Assembly: GCA_964584165.1 (NCBI GenBank)
Contig: CAZOYW010000007.1
Span: 47,673 to 111,672 of the forward strand
Length of the DNA stretch: 64,000 nt
Reading direction: 5' to 3'
Source: CAZKCI01 sp964584165
GTDB lineage: Bacteria > Auribacterota > Erginobacteria > Erginobacterales > CAZKCI01
A program made the position numbers and the translations under genes. Below are positions 15,506 through 24,250 of the stretch, piece by piece (the stretch's first letter is position 1; each line of letters begins with the position of its first letter). The notes below the pieces were generated by a model. It made no database searches. It was not told the origin of the DNA and saw only the letters and a list, made by a program, of their open reading frames with translations.

Positions 15506-16774
15506 ATGCCAGCTCCCACCTCCCATCGCCTCTCCCAGGCCATCGCCGCCGCCGCCCGCGGACAGACCTTCGCCCTGATGGAGGTCTGCGGGACCCACAC
15601 CGTCTCCATCTTCCGCTCCGGGCTCCGCTCCCTCCTCCCCGAGACCATCCGCCTCGTCTCCGGACCGGGCTGCCCGGTCTGTGTCACGCCGGTCGAGTAC
15701 CTCGACCGCCTGATCGCCCTCGCCCGCCGGCCCAAGACCGTCATCGCCACGTTCGGCGACCTGATGAGGGTGCCCGGTTCGAGATCGTCGCTGGCGAAGG
15801 AGAGAGCGCGCGGCGCGGACGTCCGTCTCGTCTATTCCCCCTTGGACAGCGTACGGATCGCCGCCGCCGAGAGGGGGAAGCGCGTGGTCCTCGCCGCCGT
15901 CGGCTTCGAGACCACCATGCCCGCGGTGGCCGCCGCCGTCCTGGAGGCGGAAAAGCTTGGGCTCGACAACTATTTCATCCTCCCCGGCGGGAGGATGATC
16001 GCGCCCGCGATGGAGTCCCTGCTGGCCCGAACCGGGGAGGATCGTTCGGCCGGTCATTGCCAGGACCCCGAGCGGAGCGAGGGGGACGAAGCAATCTCTC
16101 CCTCTCGCCGCTCTGTCATTGCGAGGACCCCCGAGCGGAGCGAGGGGGACGAAGCAATCTCTCCCTCACGCCGACGGAGAGATCGCTTCGCTTCGCTCTC
16201 CCTGACCACCCGGGCCGTCGAAAAGCCCCTCCGCGGCATCGACGGATTCATCTGCCCCGGCCACGTCTCCGTCGTCACCGGGATGGAACCCTACGAGCGG
16301 ATCGCCCGGAGGTATAAGGTCCCCTGCGCCGTCGCCGGATTCGAAGCGGAGGACATCCTCCTGGCGGTCCTGACGTTGGTGAGGATGATCCGGGAGGGGA
16401 AGGCCGGGGCGGCCAACCTCTACACCCGGGCCGTGCGAACGGAGGGGAATCGAAGGGCGCAGGACCTCCTGCGCCGGGTTTTCCGCGCCGGAGACGCCCC
16501 CTGGCGGGGCCTGGGGACGATCCCGGGGAGCGGCTTCGCCCTGAAAAATGAGTTCCGCCGCTTCGATGCCCGGACGGCGATCCCGCTCCGCCTCCCGCCG
16601 GCGCGCGAGGACCCCCGCTGCCGCTGTGGCGAGGTCCTCACCGGCCGGATCGTCCCCCCCGCCTGCCCCGCCTTCGCCCGCCGCTGCACCCCCGACCGCC
16701 CCCTCGGCCCCTGCATGGTCTCGAGCGAGGGGGCCTGCGCCGCCTGGTTCTCTTTATCGCGGTGCGATCCGTAG
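15506..16774 (+). CDS. hypD: [NiFe] hydrogenase maturation protein HypD with an in-frame repeat insertion
   Basis: A 422-residue HypD, the scaffold on which Fe(CN)2CO is built with HypC. Conserved cysteines are in place: 'MEVCGTHT' (C28), 'SGPGCPVCVTP', and the C-terminal [4Fe-4S] ligand series 'RCGEVLTG', 'PPACPAFARRCTP' and 'GPCMVSSEGACAAWF'. Compared with the usual 360-380 residues it has an extra stretch of about 50 residues (about 183-233) between 'PAMESLLA' and 'IDGFICPGHVS'. That stretch is low-complexity, rich in R/S/E, and encoded by a dispersed palindromic repeat. The frame stays open through it. I start at the ATG of MPAPTSHR. The gene is convergent with the hydrogenase-related operon. 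Confidence 0.92.
   Translation: MPAPTSHRLSQAIAAAARGQTFALMEVCGTHTVSIFRSGLRSLLPETIRLVSGPGCPVCVTPVEYLDRLIALARRPKTVIATFGDLMRVPGSRSSLAKERARGADVRLVYSPLDSVRIAAAERGKRVVLAAVGFETTMPAVAAAVLEAEKLGLDNYFILPGGRMIAPAMESLLARTGEDRSAGHCQDPERSEGDEAISPSRRSVIARTPERSEGDEAISPSRRRRDRFASLSLTTRAVEKPLRGIDGFICPGHVSVVTGMEPYERIARRYKVPCAVAGFEAEDILLAVLTLVRMIREGKAGAANLYTRAVRTEGNRRAQDLLRRVFRAGDAPWRGLGTIPGSGFALKNEFRRFDARTAIPLRLPPAREDPRCRCGEVLTGRIVPPACPAFARRCTPDRPLGPCMVSSEGACAAWFSLSRCDP
16053..16205 (+). repeat. 'GTCATTGCGAGGA...GAAGCAATCTC' repeat inserted in hypD
   Basis: Two tandem copies (from 16053 and 16115) of GTCATTGC(C/G)AGGACC...GAGCGGAGCGAGGGG and GACGAAGCAATCTCTCCCTC, followed by a reverse half GAGATCGCTTCGCTTCGCTC. 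This GTCATTGCGAG/GAAGCAATCTC design is a familiar dispersed repeat of many environmental bacteria. Here it lies entirely within a conserved coding sequence and keeps its frame. Confidence 0.8.
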
Positions 16775-16860
16775 GCGCGGACATTTATGTCCGCGCGCCC
16801 TGCCGTGGAGTGTGAAGCGAAAGCTTCACGCCGATTTGGAGTGCGGCGACACGTCGCCGC
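16775..16860. terminator. three consecutive hairpins between convergent hypD and hyfI
   Basis: Directly after the hypD stop: GCGCGGACAT/ATGTCCGCGC with a TT centre (16775-16796), GTGAAGC/GCTTCAC with a GAAA loop (16812-16829) and GCGGCGAC/GTCGCCGC with an AC centre (16843-16860). Position between convergent genes suggests bidirectional termination. About 90 nt of further repeat-like sequence (GGGGCAGGAATGCCCCTCC) follows before hyfI ends. Confidence 0.55.
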
Positions 16861-16948
16861 TTTCGCCATCGGGGCAGGAATGCCCCTCCTACAAGCACGC
16901 TATCGATCGCCCCCCCGATTATTCCGTGAAGATGGCGACGCTGATCCT

Positions 16949-17725
16949 TCAGCCAACGGCTTTCAGCCTGCCCAACGCCGACAGCAATCCGTCCAGGATG
17001 GTCAGCGGATGAGGAGGACAGCCGGGTATGAAGAGGTCGACCGGGAGGAGCCCGGGGAGGCCGCCGTGCGCTTCGGGATGGCCGGCGTAGATGCCGCCGG
17101 AGATCGCGCAGGCGCCGACGGCAATGACGATCTTCGGGGAAGGGACGGCCGCGTAGGTCTTGAGGAGCGCGAGCCGCATGTTTTCCGTCACCGGCCCGGT
17201 GACGAGGATACCGTCGGCGTGGCGGGGCGAGGCGACGAACTGGATGCCGAAGCGGCCGATGTCCCAGGCCAGCGTGCCGAGGACGTTGGTGTCGGCCTCG
17301 CAGGCGTTGCAGCCGCCGGCCGAAACCTGGCGGAGTTTCAGCGAACGCGAGAAGCACTTCCTCCGGTCTTCCCGGAGAAGCGGAGGAACCCGCTCACTCC
17401 CCGGAACGACGACGAGATCCTCCCGCCGGGCCGCGGCGAGGCGGTGGTCGCGGCTGAACAAGACCGCGCCCGAAGGGCAGGCGGCGCGGCAGGCCCCGCA
17501 AAAGATGCATAAGCCCATGTCCAGTCGCAGCGGAGTGGAATCGCGAGGCGGCTGGATCGCCCCGGTCGGGCAGATGGCCGCGCAGGACCGGCAGCCCGGA
17601 GCGCATTTCCCGCCCTCCAGAACCGGACGGCCGATAAAAAGCGCGGGCAATTCCGGCGCCGGGCCGGCGGGATAGGGCATGGTCCGATATCCCTGGTGGA
17701 AACGGGCTTTCAATATCTCCAGCAT
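16949..17725 (-). CDS. hyfI: hydrogenase-type small subunit fused to 2x[4Fe-4S] ferredoxin domain (HyfI/EchC-like)
   Basis: A 258-residue electron-transfer subunit of the membrane complex. The N-terminal half is a two-cluster ferredoxin: C41-C45-C48-C52 (CAPGCRSCAAICP) and C73-C76-C79-C83 (CIFCGACRAACP). The C-terminal half is a NuoB/HyfI domain with proximal-cluster ligands in 'AGGCNACEADT' (C139, C142), 'VGACAISGG' and 'IPGCPPHP'. Electrons would pass from the ferredoxin clusters to the proximal cluster facing the large subunit. The ATG of MLEILKARF is chosen as homologous ferredoxin subunits begin similarly. Last gene of the operon, 10 nt after hyfG. Confidence 0.88.
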   Translation of the reverse strand: MLEILKARFHQGYRTMPYPAGPAPELPALFIGRPVLEGGKCAPGCRSCAAICPTGAIQPPRDSTPLRLDMGLCIFCGACRAACPSGAVLFSRDHRLAAARREDLVVVPGSERVPPLLREDRRKCFSRSLKLRQVSAGGCNACEADTNVLGTLAWDIGRFGIQFVASPRHADGILVTGPVTENMRLALLKTYAAVPSPKIVIAVGACAISGGIYAGHPEAHGGLPGLLPVDLFIPGCPPHPLTILDGLLSALGRLKAVG

Positions 17726-17735
17726 GTATTCCTCT

Positions 17736-19226
17736 TCACCGATCGAAGCCGCAGTAAGAGAGATTGAAACTCTTGTTGCAGAGGGGGAAGTCCGAGATCT
17801 GGCCGTTGCGCAGGGCGAGGGCGAGACCAAACCAGTTGTGGAAGGAGGGATCGACCGCCTGGTAGCGAGCGAAACGCCCCGCGTCATCGGTGACCGCCGC
17901 GTGGCAGATCTCGCCGCGCCAGCCCTCGACCAGGGCCACGGCGAGCCTCCCCGCCGCCCAAGGCCCCCCCTCCACCCGCGCCGGACCCTCGGGCAGGGCC
18001 TGGAGCTGCTCGGCGATGAAGGCCGCCGACCTCTGGATCTCGAGCCAGCGGACGAAGGCCCGGGCGAAGACGTCGCCGGTCTCCGCCGAGGCCGGCGGGA
18101 TGTGCGCCATCCGGAAGATCCCGAAGGGAAAATCCCGGCGGACGTCGCGGGCGAGTCCGGAGGCGCGAGCCGCCAAGCCCACCAAACCTGCCGCCGCCGC
18201 GTCCGCCCCCGTCACCACGCCCGTCCCCTCGAACCTGGCCAGGACCGACGGCGTCTCCCAGAGAAGCCCGATCGCCGATTCGGCGTCGCGCAGAGCCGCC
18301 GCCAGGCGCTCCCGCAGCCGAGCGGCGGTTTTCTCCTCCAGATCGAACCCGACGCCTCCCGGTCGCATCATCCCGCGTCCGAATCGGTTGCCGCAGAGGG
18401 CGGCCGTGAGGTTCAGGACGTCACCCCGGATCCGCCCGCAGTAGGACATCGTGGGCAGGAAGCCGACGTCGCCGGAGAGAGCCCCCAGATCTCCGAGATG
18501 GTTGGCGATCCGCTCCAGCTCCAGCGCCACGCCCCGAATGACCTGGGCCCGCGCCGAGACCCGGCAGCCGGAGAGCGCTTCCGCGATCCGGCAGTACGCC
18601 ATGGCGTGGCCCACCGTGGTGTCGCCGGCGAGCGTTTCCAGGTAATGAATGGTTTTCGACGCGGGAGCGCCGACCAGCGCCCGTTCGATGCCGCGGTGCT
18701 GATAGCCGAGCGAGATCTCCAGGTGGTGGACGACCTCGCCGTGGCACTGGAAACGGAAGTGCCCCGGCTCGATGATCCCCGCGTGCACCGGCCCCACCGC
18801 CACCTCGTGGATCTCCTCGCCCTCGATCCGGAAAAAGTCCGCGGCGCCGCAGGAAACGGCCGGGCGGCCGGAAAGGCGCGCCGGGGGGAAACGCACCGGT
18901 TTCAGCCAGGGGTGGCCCCGGGGTTCGACGCCGGTCTCCTCGAATATCTCCCGCTCGAAGAGATGCGCCTGGGGACATAACGGCGTCAAGGCGGGATAGC
19001 CATCACTGACGGCGGCGGAGAGGACCGAGAGGATGCCTCGGTCTTCCCGGGCGATGACGGCGACCAGACGCGCCCCCGCCGGCCCGGGGAGGCCGAAGAA
19101 AGACGCCAGCCGCCCGCCGCGGCGAACGCCGATGAGAATGGACTCCCGGAACTCCTCCACGGTGAGAAGGGGGACTTCGCCGAGATCCACCGCGGCGCCG
19201 CTCAAGAGGGGAACGCCCGCGATCAC
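17736..19226 (-). CDS. hyfG: hydrogenase-related large subunit lacking Ni-binding cysteines (HyfG/EhrL-like)
   Basis: A 496-residue NuoC+NuoD-type protein. Residues 1-125 are the NuoC-like part; the rest is the large-subunit fold ('EVAVGPVHAGIIEPGHFRF', 'LEISLGYQHRGIERAL'). In true group 4 hydrogenases the L1 motif reads E-R-x-C-G-x-C-x-x-x-H. Here it is ETLAGDTTVGH (197-207), so both nickel-ligand cysteines are replaced (A200, T203). The C-terminal DPCxxC is absent; the protein ends 'FPLCNKSFNLSYCGFDR'. This matches Ehr-type complexes, so it is unlikely to make hydrogen. GTG start overlaps the hyfF stop (GTGA). Confidence 0.88.
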   Translation of the reverse strand: MIAGVPLLSGAAVDLGEVPLLTVEEFRESILIGVRRGGRLASFFGLPGPAGARLVAVIAREDRGILSVLSAAVSDGYPALTPLCPQAHLFEREIFEETGVEPRGHPWLKPVRFPPARLSGRPAVSCGAADFFRIEGEEIHEVAVGPVHAGIIEPGHFRFQCHGEVVHHLEISLGYQHRGIERALVGAPASKTIHYLETLAGDTTVGHAMAYCRIAEALSGCRVSARAQVIRGVALELERIANHLGDLGALSGDVGFLPTMSYCGRIRGDVLNLTAALCGNRFGRGMMRPGGVGFDLEEKTAARLRERLAAALRDAESAIGLLWETPSVLARFEGTGVVTGADAAAAGLVGLAARASGLARDVRRDFPFGIFRMAHIPPASAETGDVFARAFVRWLEIQRSAAFIAEQLQALPEGPARVEGGPWAAGRLAVALVEGWRGEICHAAVTDDAGRFARYQAVDPSFHNWFGLALALRNGQISDFPLCNKSFNLSYCGFDR

Positions 19227-20704
19227 GGCGTCGCCCCCAGTATCCGGGCGGCCTGGGCGAGCGCGCCCAGCAGCGGAGGCGGCATCCAGACCCCCAGGAG
19301 GAGGAGCGCGCCGAGCGGTCCGAAGACCAGCGCCCCCTCGATCCAACATGCCTTCGGCGGTTTCACCGCCGCCGCCGGGGGATCCCAGGCCATCGCGATG
19401 ACATGGCGGAGAGCCCCCACGAAGACGACGCCGACGCCGGAGAGGAAGAGGACGGCGGCCAGCCGGGCGCCGCTGTCCAGCGCGGCTTTGAGGATCAGGA
19501 ACTCGCTCATGAAGAGGGCGAAGGGAGCGACGCCGAGGAGGGCGAGCAGGCTGCCGACGAGTCCGGACCCCCAGACCGGCGAGGAGCGCAGGAGGCCCGT
19601 CATCCCGCGCATATCGTGCGTCCCGTAGATCTGCCCCAGCCTCCCCGCGCAGAAGAACGAGAGGGATTTGCAGAGGGAATGATTGAGCGTGTGCCAGAGG
19701 GCCGCCACCGCGCCGAAACCGCCCAGGCCGACGCCCAGCGCGATGATCCCCAGGTGCTCCACGCTGTGGTAGGCGAGGAGACGCTTGAGGTCGTGCTGGG
19801 CCACGATAAAGGCCGCCGCCACGATGATCGAGACGAGGCCGAAGGCCAGGAGGATCCCCCTTCCCCAGCCCGCGCCGCCCGGGATCGCCTCGGTGAGGGG
19901 GAGGCAGCGGAGGATGCAGTAGAGGGCGGCGTTGAGCATGAAGCCGGAGAAGACGGCCGAGACCGGGGCGGGCGCCTGGCTGTGGGCGTCCGGGAGCCAG
20001 TTGTGCATGGGCGCCAGCCCCGCCTTGACGCCGTAGCCGACGACCAGGAAGATGAAGCCGGCCTTGAGGAGCGCGGGGTCGAGGCGGGAGGCGGCCGCCC
20101 GGGTCGCCGTCCAGGAGAGCGCGGCGGTCCCCTGGAGGCCCGCCATCCCCGCCGCCGCGGCGACCAGGAGCGCGCCGGTGAAGGCGAGCGCCACGCCGAC
20201 CGAACACATCAGAAGGTATTTCCACATCGCCTCCAGCGAGGCCGGCGAGGGATGGATGCAGACCAGGAAGGCGGTGAGGAGCGTGGTCGCCTCGATCCCC
20301 ACCCACATCAGGCCCAGGTTGTCGGAGAGGAGCGTGACGAGCATCGCCGCCAGCGACCCGAACCAGAGGCCGCCGTAGCGCCGCGCCGTTTTCCGGGAGA
20401 ACTCCCCCGCTTCGATCTCGGCCCGGAAATAGCCGACGGCGTAGAGGGCGCTCAGGGAGAAGATCAACATCATCACCGCCAGGTGATAGGCCGAGAGCGC
20501 GTCGAGGCGGAGCCAGCCCCAGCCGGCCGAGACCGGCCCGGCGCGGAAGACCGTGACCGTGGCGACGGCGGCCAGGCCCGCCGTGATAAGCGTGCCCGCC
20601 GCCCCGAAGCGGAGGATCGCGGACGCGGAGGGAAGCGCGAGCGAGACGCCCGCCAGCGCCACCGGGAGCGCCGCCAGCAGAGGCAATAGCCATTCCGCGT
20701 TCAT
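19223..20704 (-). CDS. hyfF: proton-pumping antiporter-like subunit (HyfF-like)
   Basis: A 493-residue, 13-14-helix membrane protein of the NuoL/M/N-Mrp family. Typical blocks are 'HNWLPDAHSQAPAPVSAV' (Lys/His-lined channel entry), 'HDLKRLLAYHSVEHLGII' and 'LWHTLNHSLCKSLSFFCAG'. Such subunits move H+ or Na+ coupled to electron transfer in the peripheral arm. ATG start lies 3 nt after the hyfE stop; its own stop overlaps the hyfG start. Confidence 0.9.
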   Translation of the reverse strand: MNAEWLLPLLAALPVALAGVSLALPSASAILRFGAAGTLITAGLAAVATVTVFRAGPVSAGWGWLRLDALSAYHLAVMMLIFSLSALYAVGYFRAEIEAGEFSRKTARRYGGLWFGSLAAMLVTLLSDNLGLMWVGIEATTLLTAFLVCIHPSPASLEAMWKYLLMCSVGVALAFTGALLVAAAAGMAGLQGTAALSWTATRAAASRLDPALLKAGFIFLVVGYGVKAGLAPMHNWLPDAHSQAPAPVSAVFSGFMLNAALYCILRCLPLTEAIPGGAGWGRGILLAFGLVSIIVAAAFIVAQHDLKRLLAYHSVEHLGIIALGVGLGGFGAVAALWHTLNHSLCKSLSFFCAGRLGQIYGTHDMRGMTGLLRSSPVWGSGLVGSLLALLGVAPFALFMSEFLILKAALDSGARLAAVLFLSGVGVVFVGALRHVIAMAWDPPAAAVKPPKACWIEGALVFGPLGALLLLGVWMPPPLLGALAQAARILGATP

Positions 20705-20707
20705 GGG

Positions 20708-21349
20708 TCAGCCTTTCAGGACGTTCAGCCGGTCGGCGTCGATGTGGTCAAACTCGCGGTTGATCCGGTAGATGGCGATCCCCATCACGAAGACCGCCGC
20801 GAAGAGGTCCATCAGGACGCCCAGCTCGATCAGGACCGGGATCTCCCGGGCGATCGCCAGGCCGAAAACGTAGATGCCGTTCTCGACCGCGAGATAGCCG
20901 ATCGCCTGGTTCATCGCCGTTCTCCGGGCCACGATCAGGAAGAGGCCGGTCAGCATCATCAGGAAAGACAACGGCGCGATGAGTCCCGAGGCGGTCTTCA
21001 GGGGAAGCGGCAAGCGGGAGTCGAGCCAGAAGGAGGCGAGCAGGGCGACCACGCCGAAGAGCAGGGACGCGGCGTAGCCGATGAAGGGCCGGGACTCGCG
21101 GTTGATGTCGGATTCCCGCAAGGCGCGCGCGAGGAGACGGGGGAAAACGAAGCCCTTCATTCCGACCACGATCGCGCCGACCAAGGCCAGGCGCGTCGTC
21201 AGGCCGCCGCGCAGCGCGAGCGGAAGCAGCCCCGCCAGTATCCCCTGGACGGCGCCGATCCGGATGGAGACGCCGAAACGCCCCGCCCCCAGCAGAAGAA
21301 AGCTGGTCAGGACCAGGGCGACGAGGAGCGTGTCCAGAACCGTCTTCAT
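20708..21349 (-). CDS. hyfE: membrane subunit HyfE-like
   Basis: A 213-residue membrane protein with about seven hydrophobic helices. 'MNQAIGYLAVENGIYVFGLAI' is the HyfE/NuoK-like signature with a membrane-embedded Glu (VENG), and 'ELGVLMDLFAAVFVMGIAIYRI' ends the protein. It bridges the antiporter-like subunits in hydrogenase-4-type complexes. Its start overlaps the hyfC stop by 4 nt, so translation is coupled. Confidence 0.85.
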   Translation of the reverse strand: MKTVLDTLLVALVLTSFLLLGAGRFGVSIRIGAVQGILAGLLPLALRGGLTTRLALVGAIVVGMKGFVFPRLLARALRESDINRESRPFIGYAASLLFGVVALLASFWLDSRLPLPLKTASGLIAPLSFLMMLTGLFLIVARRTAMNQAIGYLAVENGIYVFGLAIAREIPVLIELGVLMDLFAAVFVMGIAIYRINREFDHIDADRLNVLKG

Positions 21350-22266
21350 GACGCGAAACCCGCTACCAGGGCGAAGGCGAGCGCCGAGATGGCGCCCGCG
21401 CCCACCAGGAGCTGGGGGACCTTGGCGAGGGGGAGACGCGCCATCACCGACTCGATCGCGCCCACCGCGACGGCGAGAACCCCCATCCCTCCGGCGAAGG
21501 CGGCGAAGGCGAGCGGGGACGGAAGCTCCCAGGGCGAGAGGACGAGGTTCACGATCAGGCTCCCCGTCACCCAGAGCTTCAGCGAGGCGCCGTAGAGGAC
21601 TAAAGCCAGGTCGGGGCCGGAGTAGTCCAGGATCATCACCTCGTGGATCATGGTGAGCTCGAGGTGCGTGTTGGGATCGTCCACCGGGATGCGCGAGTTC
21701 TCCGCCAGGAAAACGATCAGGAGCGCCGAGGCGACCAGCGCCAGGGCGGGCCCCGACGCCGCCCAGGACGACCGGGAGAGGCCGGCGAAGATCCCGCTCA
21801 GGGAGAGCGAGTCGCCGGAACGGGCCAGGGCGGCCAGGCCGAGGAGGAGAGCCGGCTCGGCCAGGGCGGCGAACTGGACCTCGCGCGACGCCCCCATGCC
21901 TCCGAAGCTCGACCCGGTGTCCAGTGCCGCGATCACCGTGACGAACCTCATCAACCCCAGGCAGTAGGCGAAGAGGATCAGGTCGCCCGGGAAGGAGACC
22001 GGCGCCGGCGACCCCGGGACGGGCAGGATCGTGAGCGCCGCCGCCACGGACGCGAGAGAGATCGCGGGAGCGGCTCGGAATACCCAGGTGGTGGTGCGGC
22101 TGTAAACGGCCCCTTTCCGGAGAAGCTTGGCGAGATCGCGGTAGGACTGGAGGAGGGGCGATCCCCGCCTCCCCGCGAAGACGGCCTTGGTCCGGTTGAT
22201 CACTCCCGAGAGGAGGGGAGCGAGGAGAAGTCCGGCGACCGGCAATAGTATCGAAGACAGGCGCAT
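21346..22266 (-). CDS. hyfC: membrane anchor subunit HyfC/NuoH-like
   Basis: A 306-residue NuoH/HyfC-type protein with about eight helices that joins the soluble arm to the membrane. The conserved loop 'ENSRIPVDDPNTHLELTMIHE' near residue 190 carries the acidic residues of the ion path, and 'GSSFGGMGASREVQFAALAEP' is the other family hallmark. ATG start; 7 nt from the hyfB stop. Confidence 0.92.
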   Translation of the reverse strand: MRLSSILLPVAGLLLAPLLSGVINRTKAVFAGRRGSPLLQSYRDLAKLLRKGAVYSRTTTWVFRAAPAISLASVAAALTILPVPGSPAPVSFPGDLILFAYCLGLMRFVTVIAALDTGSSFGGMGASREVQFAALAEPALLLGLAALARSGDSLSLSGIFAGLSRSSWAASGPALALVASALLIVFLAENSRIPVDDPNTHLELTMIHEVMILDYSGPDLALVLYGASLKLWVTGSLIVNLVLSPWELPSPLAFAAFAGGMGVLAVAVGAIESVMARLPLAKVPQLLVGAGAISALAFALVAGFAS

Positions 22267-22273
22267 GACGGCT

Positions 22274-24250
22274 CTAGAGTTTCCAGACCAGGAGGCCCAC
22301 CAGCGCCAGGACGATCCCCAGTATATAAAGGTTCAAACGCCCGTGCTGAAGGAGACGGAGCCGGGCCAGGAGCCCCCCCATGATCGAAAAAATCGGACGG
22401 TAGACGCCCTCCTGGTAGAGATCGGGCGTTTCGCTGGAGAAGGAGGATGACGCGGGGAAGAAACCCATGGGCGGAACGAAACGGCGGCGGGTGCGCAGGA
22501 AAACGCGGAACATCCGCATCAGGGGATCGGCGAAGGAGGAGGCGGTGTATTGCATCCGGGGCGACGGCGCGATGTAGCCGCAGTCCCAGGTGACGGAGGC
22601 GCTCACCTCCCGGCCGCGGAGAAGGCGGTCTCGCGCCCAGTAGAGAAGGAGGGCAAGGCCGATCCCTCCCGTCGCCACCGCCGCGATCATGGTCAAGGCG
22701 TCGCCCACGCCCGCCGGGGCCGAAGACAAGCCGGCCACCACGCCGACCGCCGGCTGGAGGAATGGGATGATGAACGACCCGCCGAGGCCGATGGCGGCGC
22801 AGGTGGTCGCCAGAATCGCCATCGGCATCTTCATCGCCCCTCCCGATTCATGGGCCGCGGCGGACGCGGAGGAGCGCGGCTCGCCGAGGAAGATCACGCC
22901 GAAGGCCTTGACGAAGCAGGCCACCGCCAGTCCCCCGATCAGTGCCAGCGCGGCGAGGCCGATCATCCCGGCGAAAACCGTCCCGACGGGTTGGCGGCTG
23001 GGCTCGGCCACGGCGCGCAGGGAGGACAGGTAGATCAGGAACTCGCTCACGAAACCGTTGAGCGGCGGCAGTCCGCAGATGGCGGCCGAGCCGACGAGAA
23101 AGGCGAGTCCCGTAGCCGGCAACCGCTTGAGGAGTCCGCCGAGATGCTCGATATCGCCCGTCCCGGCGGCGTGGATGACCGACCCGGCGGAGAGGAAGAG
23201 GAGGCTCTTGAAGACGGCGTGGTTGATCACGTGGAGGAGCGCGCCGGCCAGGCCCAGAAAGGCCATGGCCGGAGAGCCGTAGGAAATCCCCAAGAGGCCG
23301 ATGCCGATACCGAGCGCGATGATCCCGATATTTTCGACGCTGTGGTAGGCGAGGAGGCGCTTGAGGTCGTGCTGGGCGAGCGCGAAGAGGACGCCCAGGA
23401 CGCCGGAGACGACGCCGATGGCGACGAGCGACCAGCCCCACCAGGGAGGCGGCGTCCCGAGAAAGGTGAGAACGCGCAGCAGGCCGTAGATCCCGGTCTT
23501 GATCATGACGCCGCTCATCACGGCGGAGACATGGGAGGGGGCGGCGGGGTGGGCCTCGGGGAGCCAGACGTGGAGGGGAATGAAACCGGCCTTGGCGCCG
23601 AAGCCGACGAGGGCGAGGAGGAAGGCCGCTCCGGCGAAGCCGGGGAGGGCGGCGGCGCGGGCGAACCCGCTGAACTCCAGGCCCTCCGCTCCCCGCCCGA
23701 GCAGCGCGAAGAGGGCGAGCAGGAACGCCGCCCCGATGTGGGCGGCGATCAGGTAGATCCAGCCGGCCCGGCGAACGCCGGCCTTCTCGCTGTCGAACAT
23801 GACCAGGAAGAAGGAGGCGATCGACATCGCCTCCCAGGCGAGGAGGAAGAGGAGTCCGTCGCGCGCGAGCACCACCAGGAGCATGCTGGCGGTCAAGAGG
23901 TGGAAGAAAAACCAGGAGGCGGCGATGTCCCTCTTCCCCTCCCGGTCCCTGAGGTAGGCCGACCCGTATATCGCCGAGAGAGCTGTTATGGCGAGTATCG
24001 GGAGCGCGAAGACGGCGGAGAGGGCGTCCAGGGCCAGGAGGATCGATCCGAATGGCATCGACCAGCCGAGGCGAAGGACGCCCAGAGAGTGTCCGCTCAA
24101 CGCCATGAGGACCGGAGGGAGGCCGAGGAGAGCGGCGGCGACGGCGACCGCCGGCCCGACGACCCGCGTCCATGACGGACGGCCGATCGTGGCCAGGCAG
24201 AGGAACGCCCCCCCGAAGAGGACACTAAGAGCCGCGACGATCCAGATCAC
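22274..24250 (-). CDS. hyfB: proton-pumping antiporter-like subunit (HyfB-like)
   Basis: A 658-residue NuoL/MrpA-type membrane protein. Channel motifs are 'HVWLPEAHPAAPSHVSAVMSG', 'HDLKRLLAYHSVENIGIIALG' and 'LLHVINHAVFKSLLFLSAG'. The C-terminal extension 'WDCGYIAPSPRMQYTASSFA' followed by a final helix is the form seen in HyfB. It starts at ATG inside the end of the HTH-EIIA gene (4-nt overlap), so the regulator and complex are one transcription unit. Confidence 0.92.
   Translation of the reverse strand: MIWIVAALSVLFGGAFLCLATIGRPSWTRVVGPAVAVAAALLGLPPVLMALSGHSLGVLRLGWSMPFGSILLALDALSAVFALPILAITALSAIYGSAYLRDREGKRDIAASWFFFHLLTASMLLVVLARDGLLFLLAWEAMSIASFFLVMFDSEKAGVRRAGWIYLIAAHIGAAFLLALFALLGRGAEGLEFSGFARAAALPGFAGAAFLLALVGFGAKAGFIPLHVWLPEAHPAAPSHVSAVMSGVMIKTGIYGLLRVLTFLGTPPPWWGWSLVAIGVVSGVLGVLFALAQHDLKRLLAYHSVENIGIIALGIGIGLLGISYGSPAMAFLGLAGALLHVINHAVFKSLLFLSAGSVIHAAGTGDIEHLGGLLKRLPATGLAFLVGSAAICGLPPLNGFVSEFLIYLSSLRAVAEPSRQPVGTVFAGMIGLAALALIGGLAVACFVKAFGVIFLGEPRSSASAAAHESGGAMKMPMAILATTCAAIGLGGSFIIPFLQPAVGVVAGLSSAPAGVGDALTMIAAVATGGIGLALLLYWARDRLLRGREVSASVTWDCGYIAPSPRMQYTASSFADPLMRMFRVFLRTRRRFVPPMGFFPASSSFSSETPDLYQEGVYRPIFSIMGGLLARLRLLQHGRLNLYILGIVLALVGLLVWKL

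Noticed and set aside
17736..24250. Annotating the operon as an active [NiFe] hydrogenase or as complex I
   Set aside because: The nickel-binding cysteines are absent, and HyfB/HyfE/HyfF-type subunits differ from the Nuo set.
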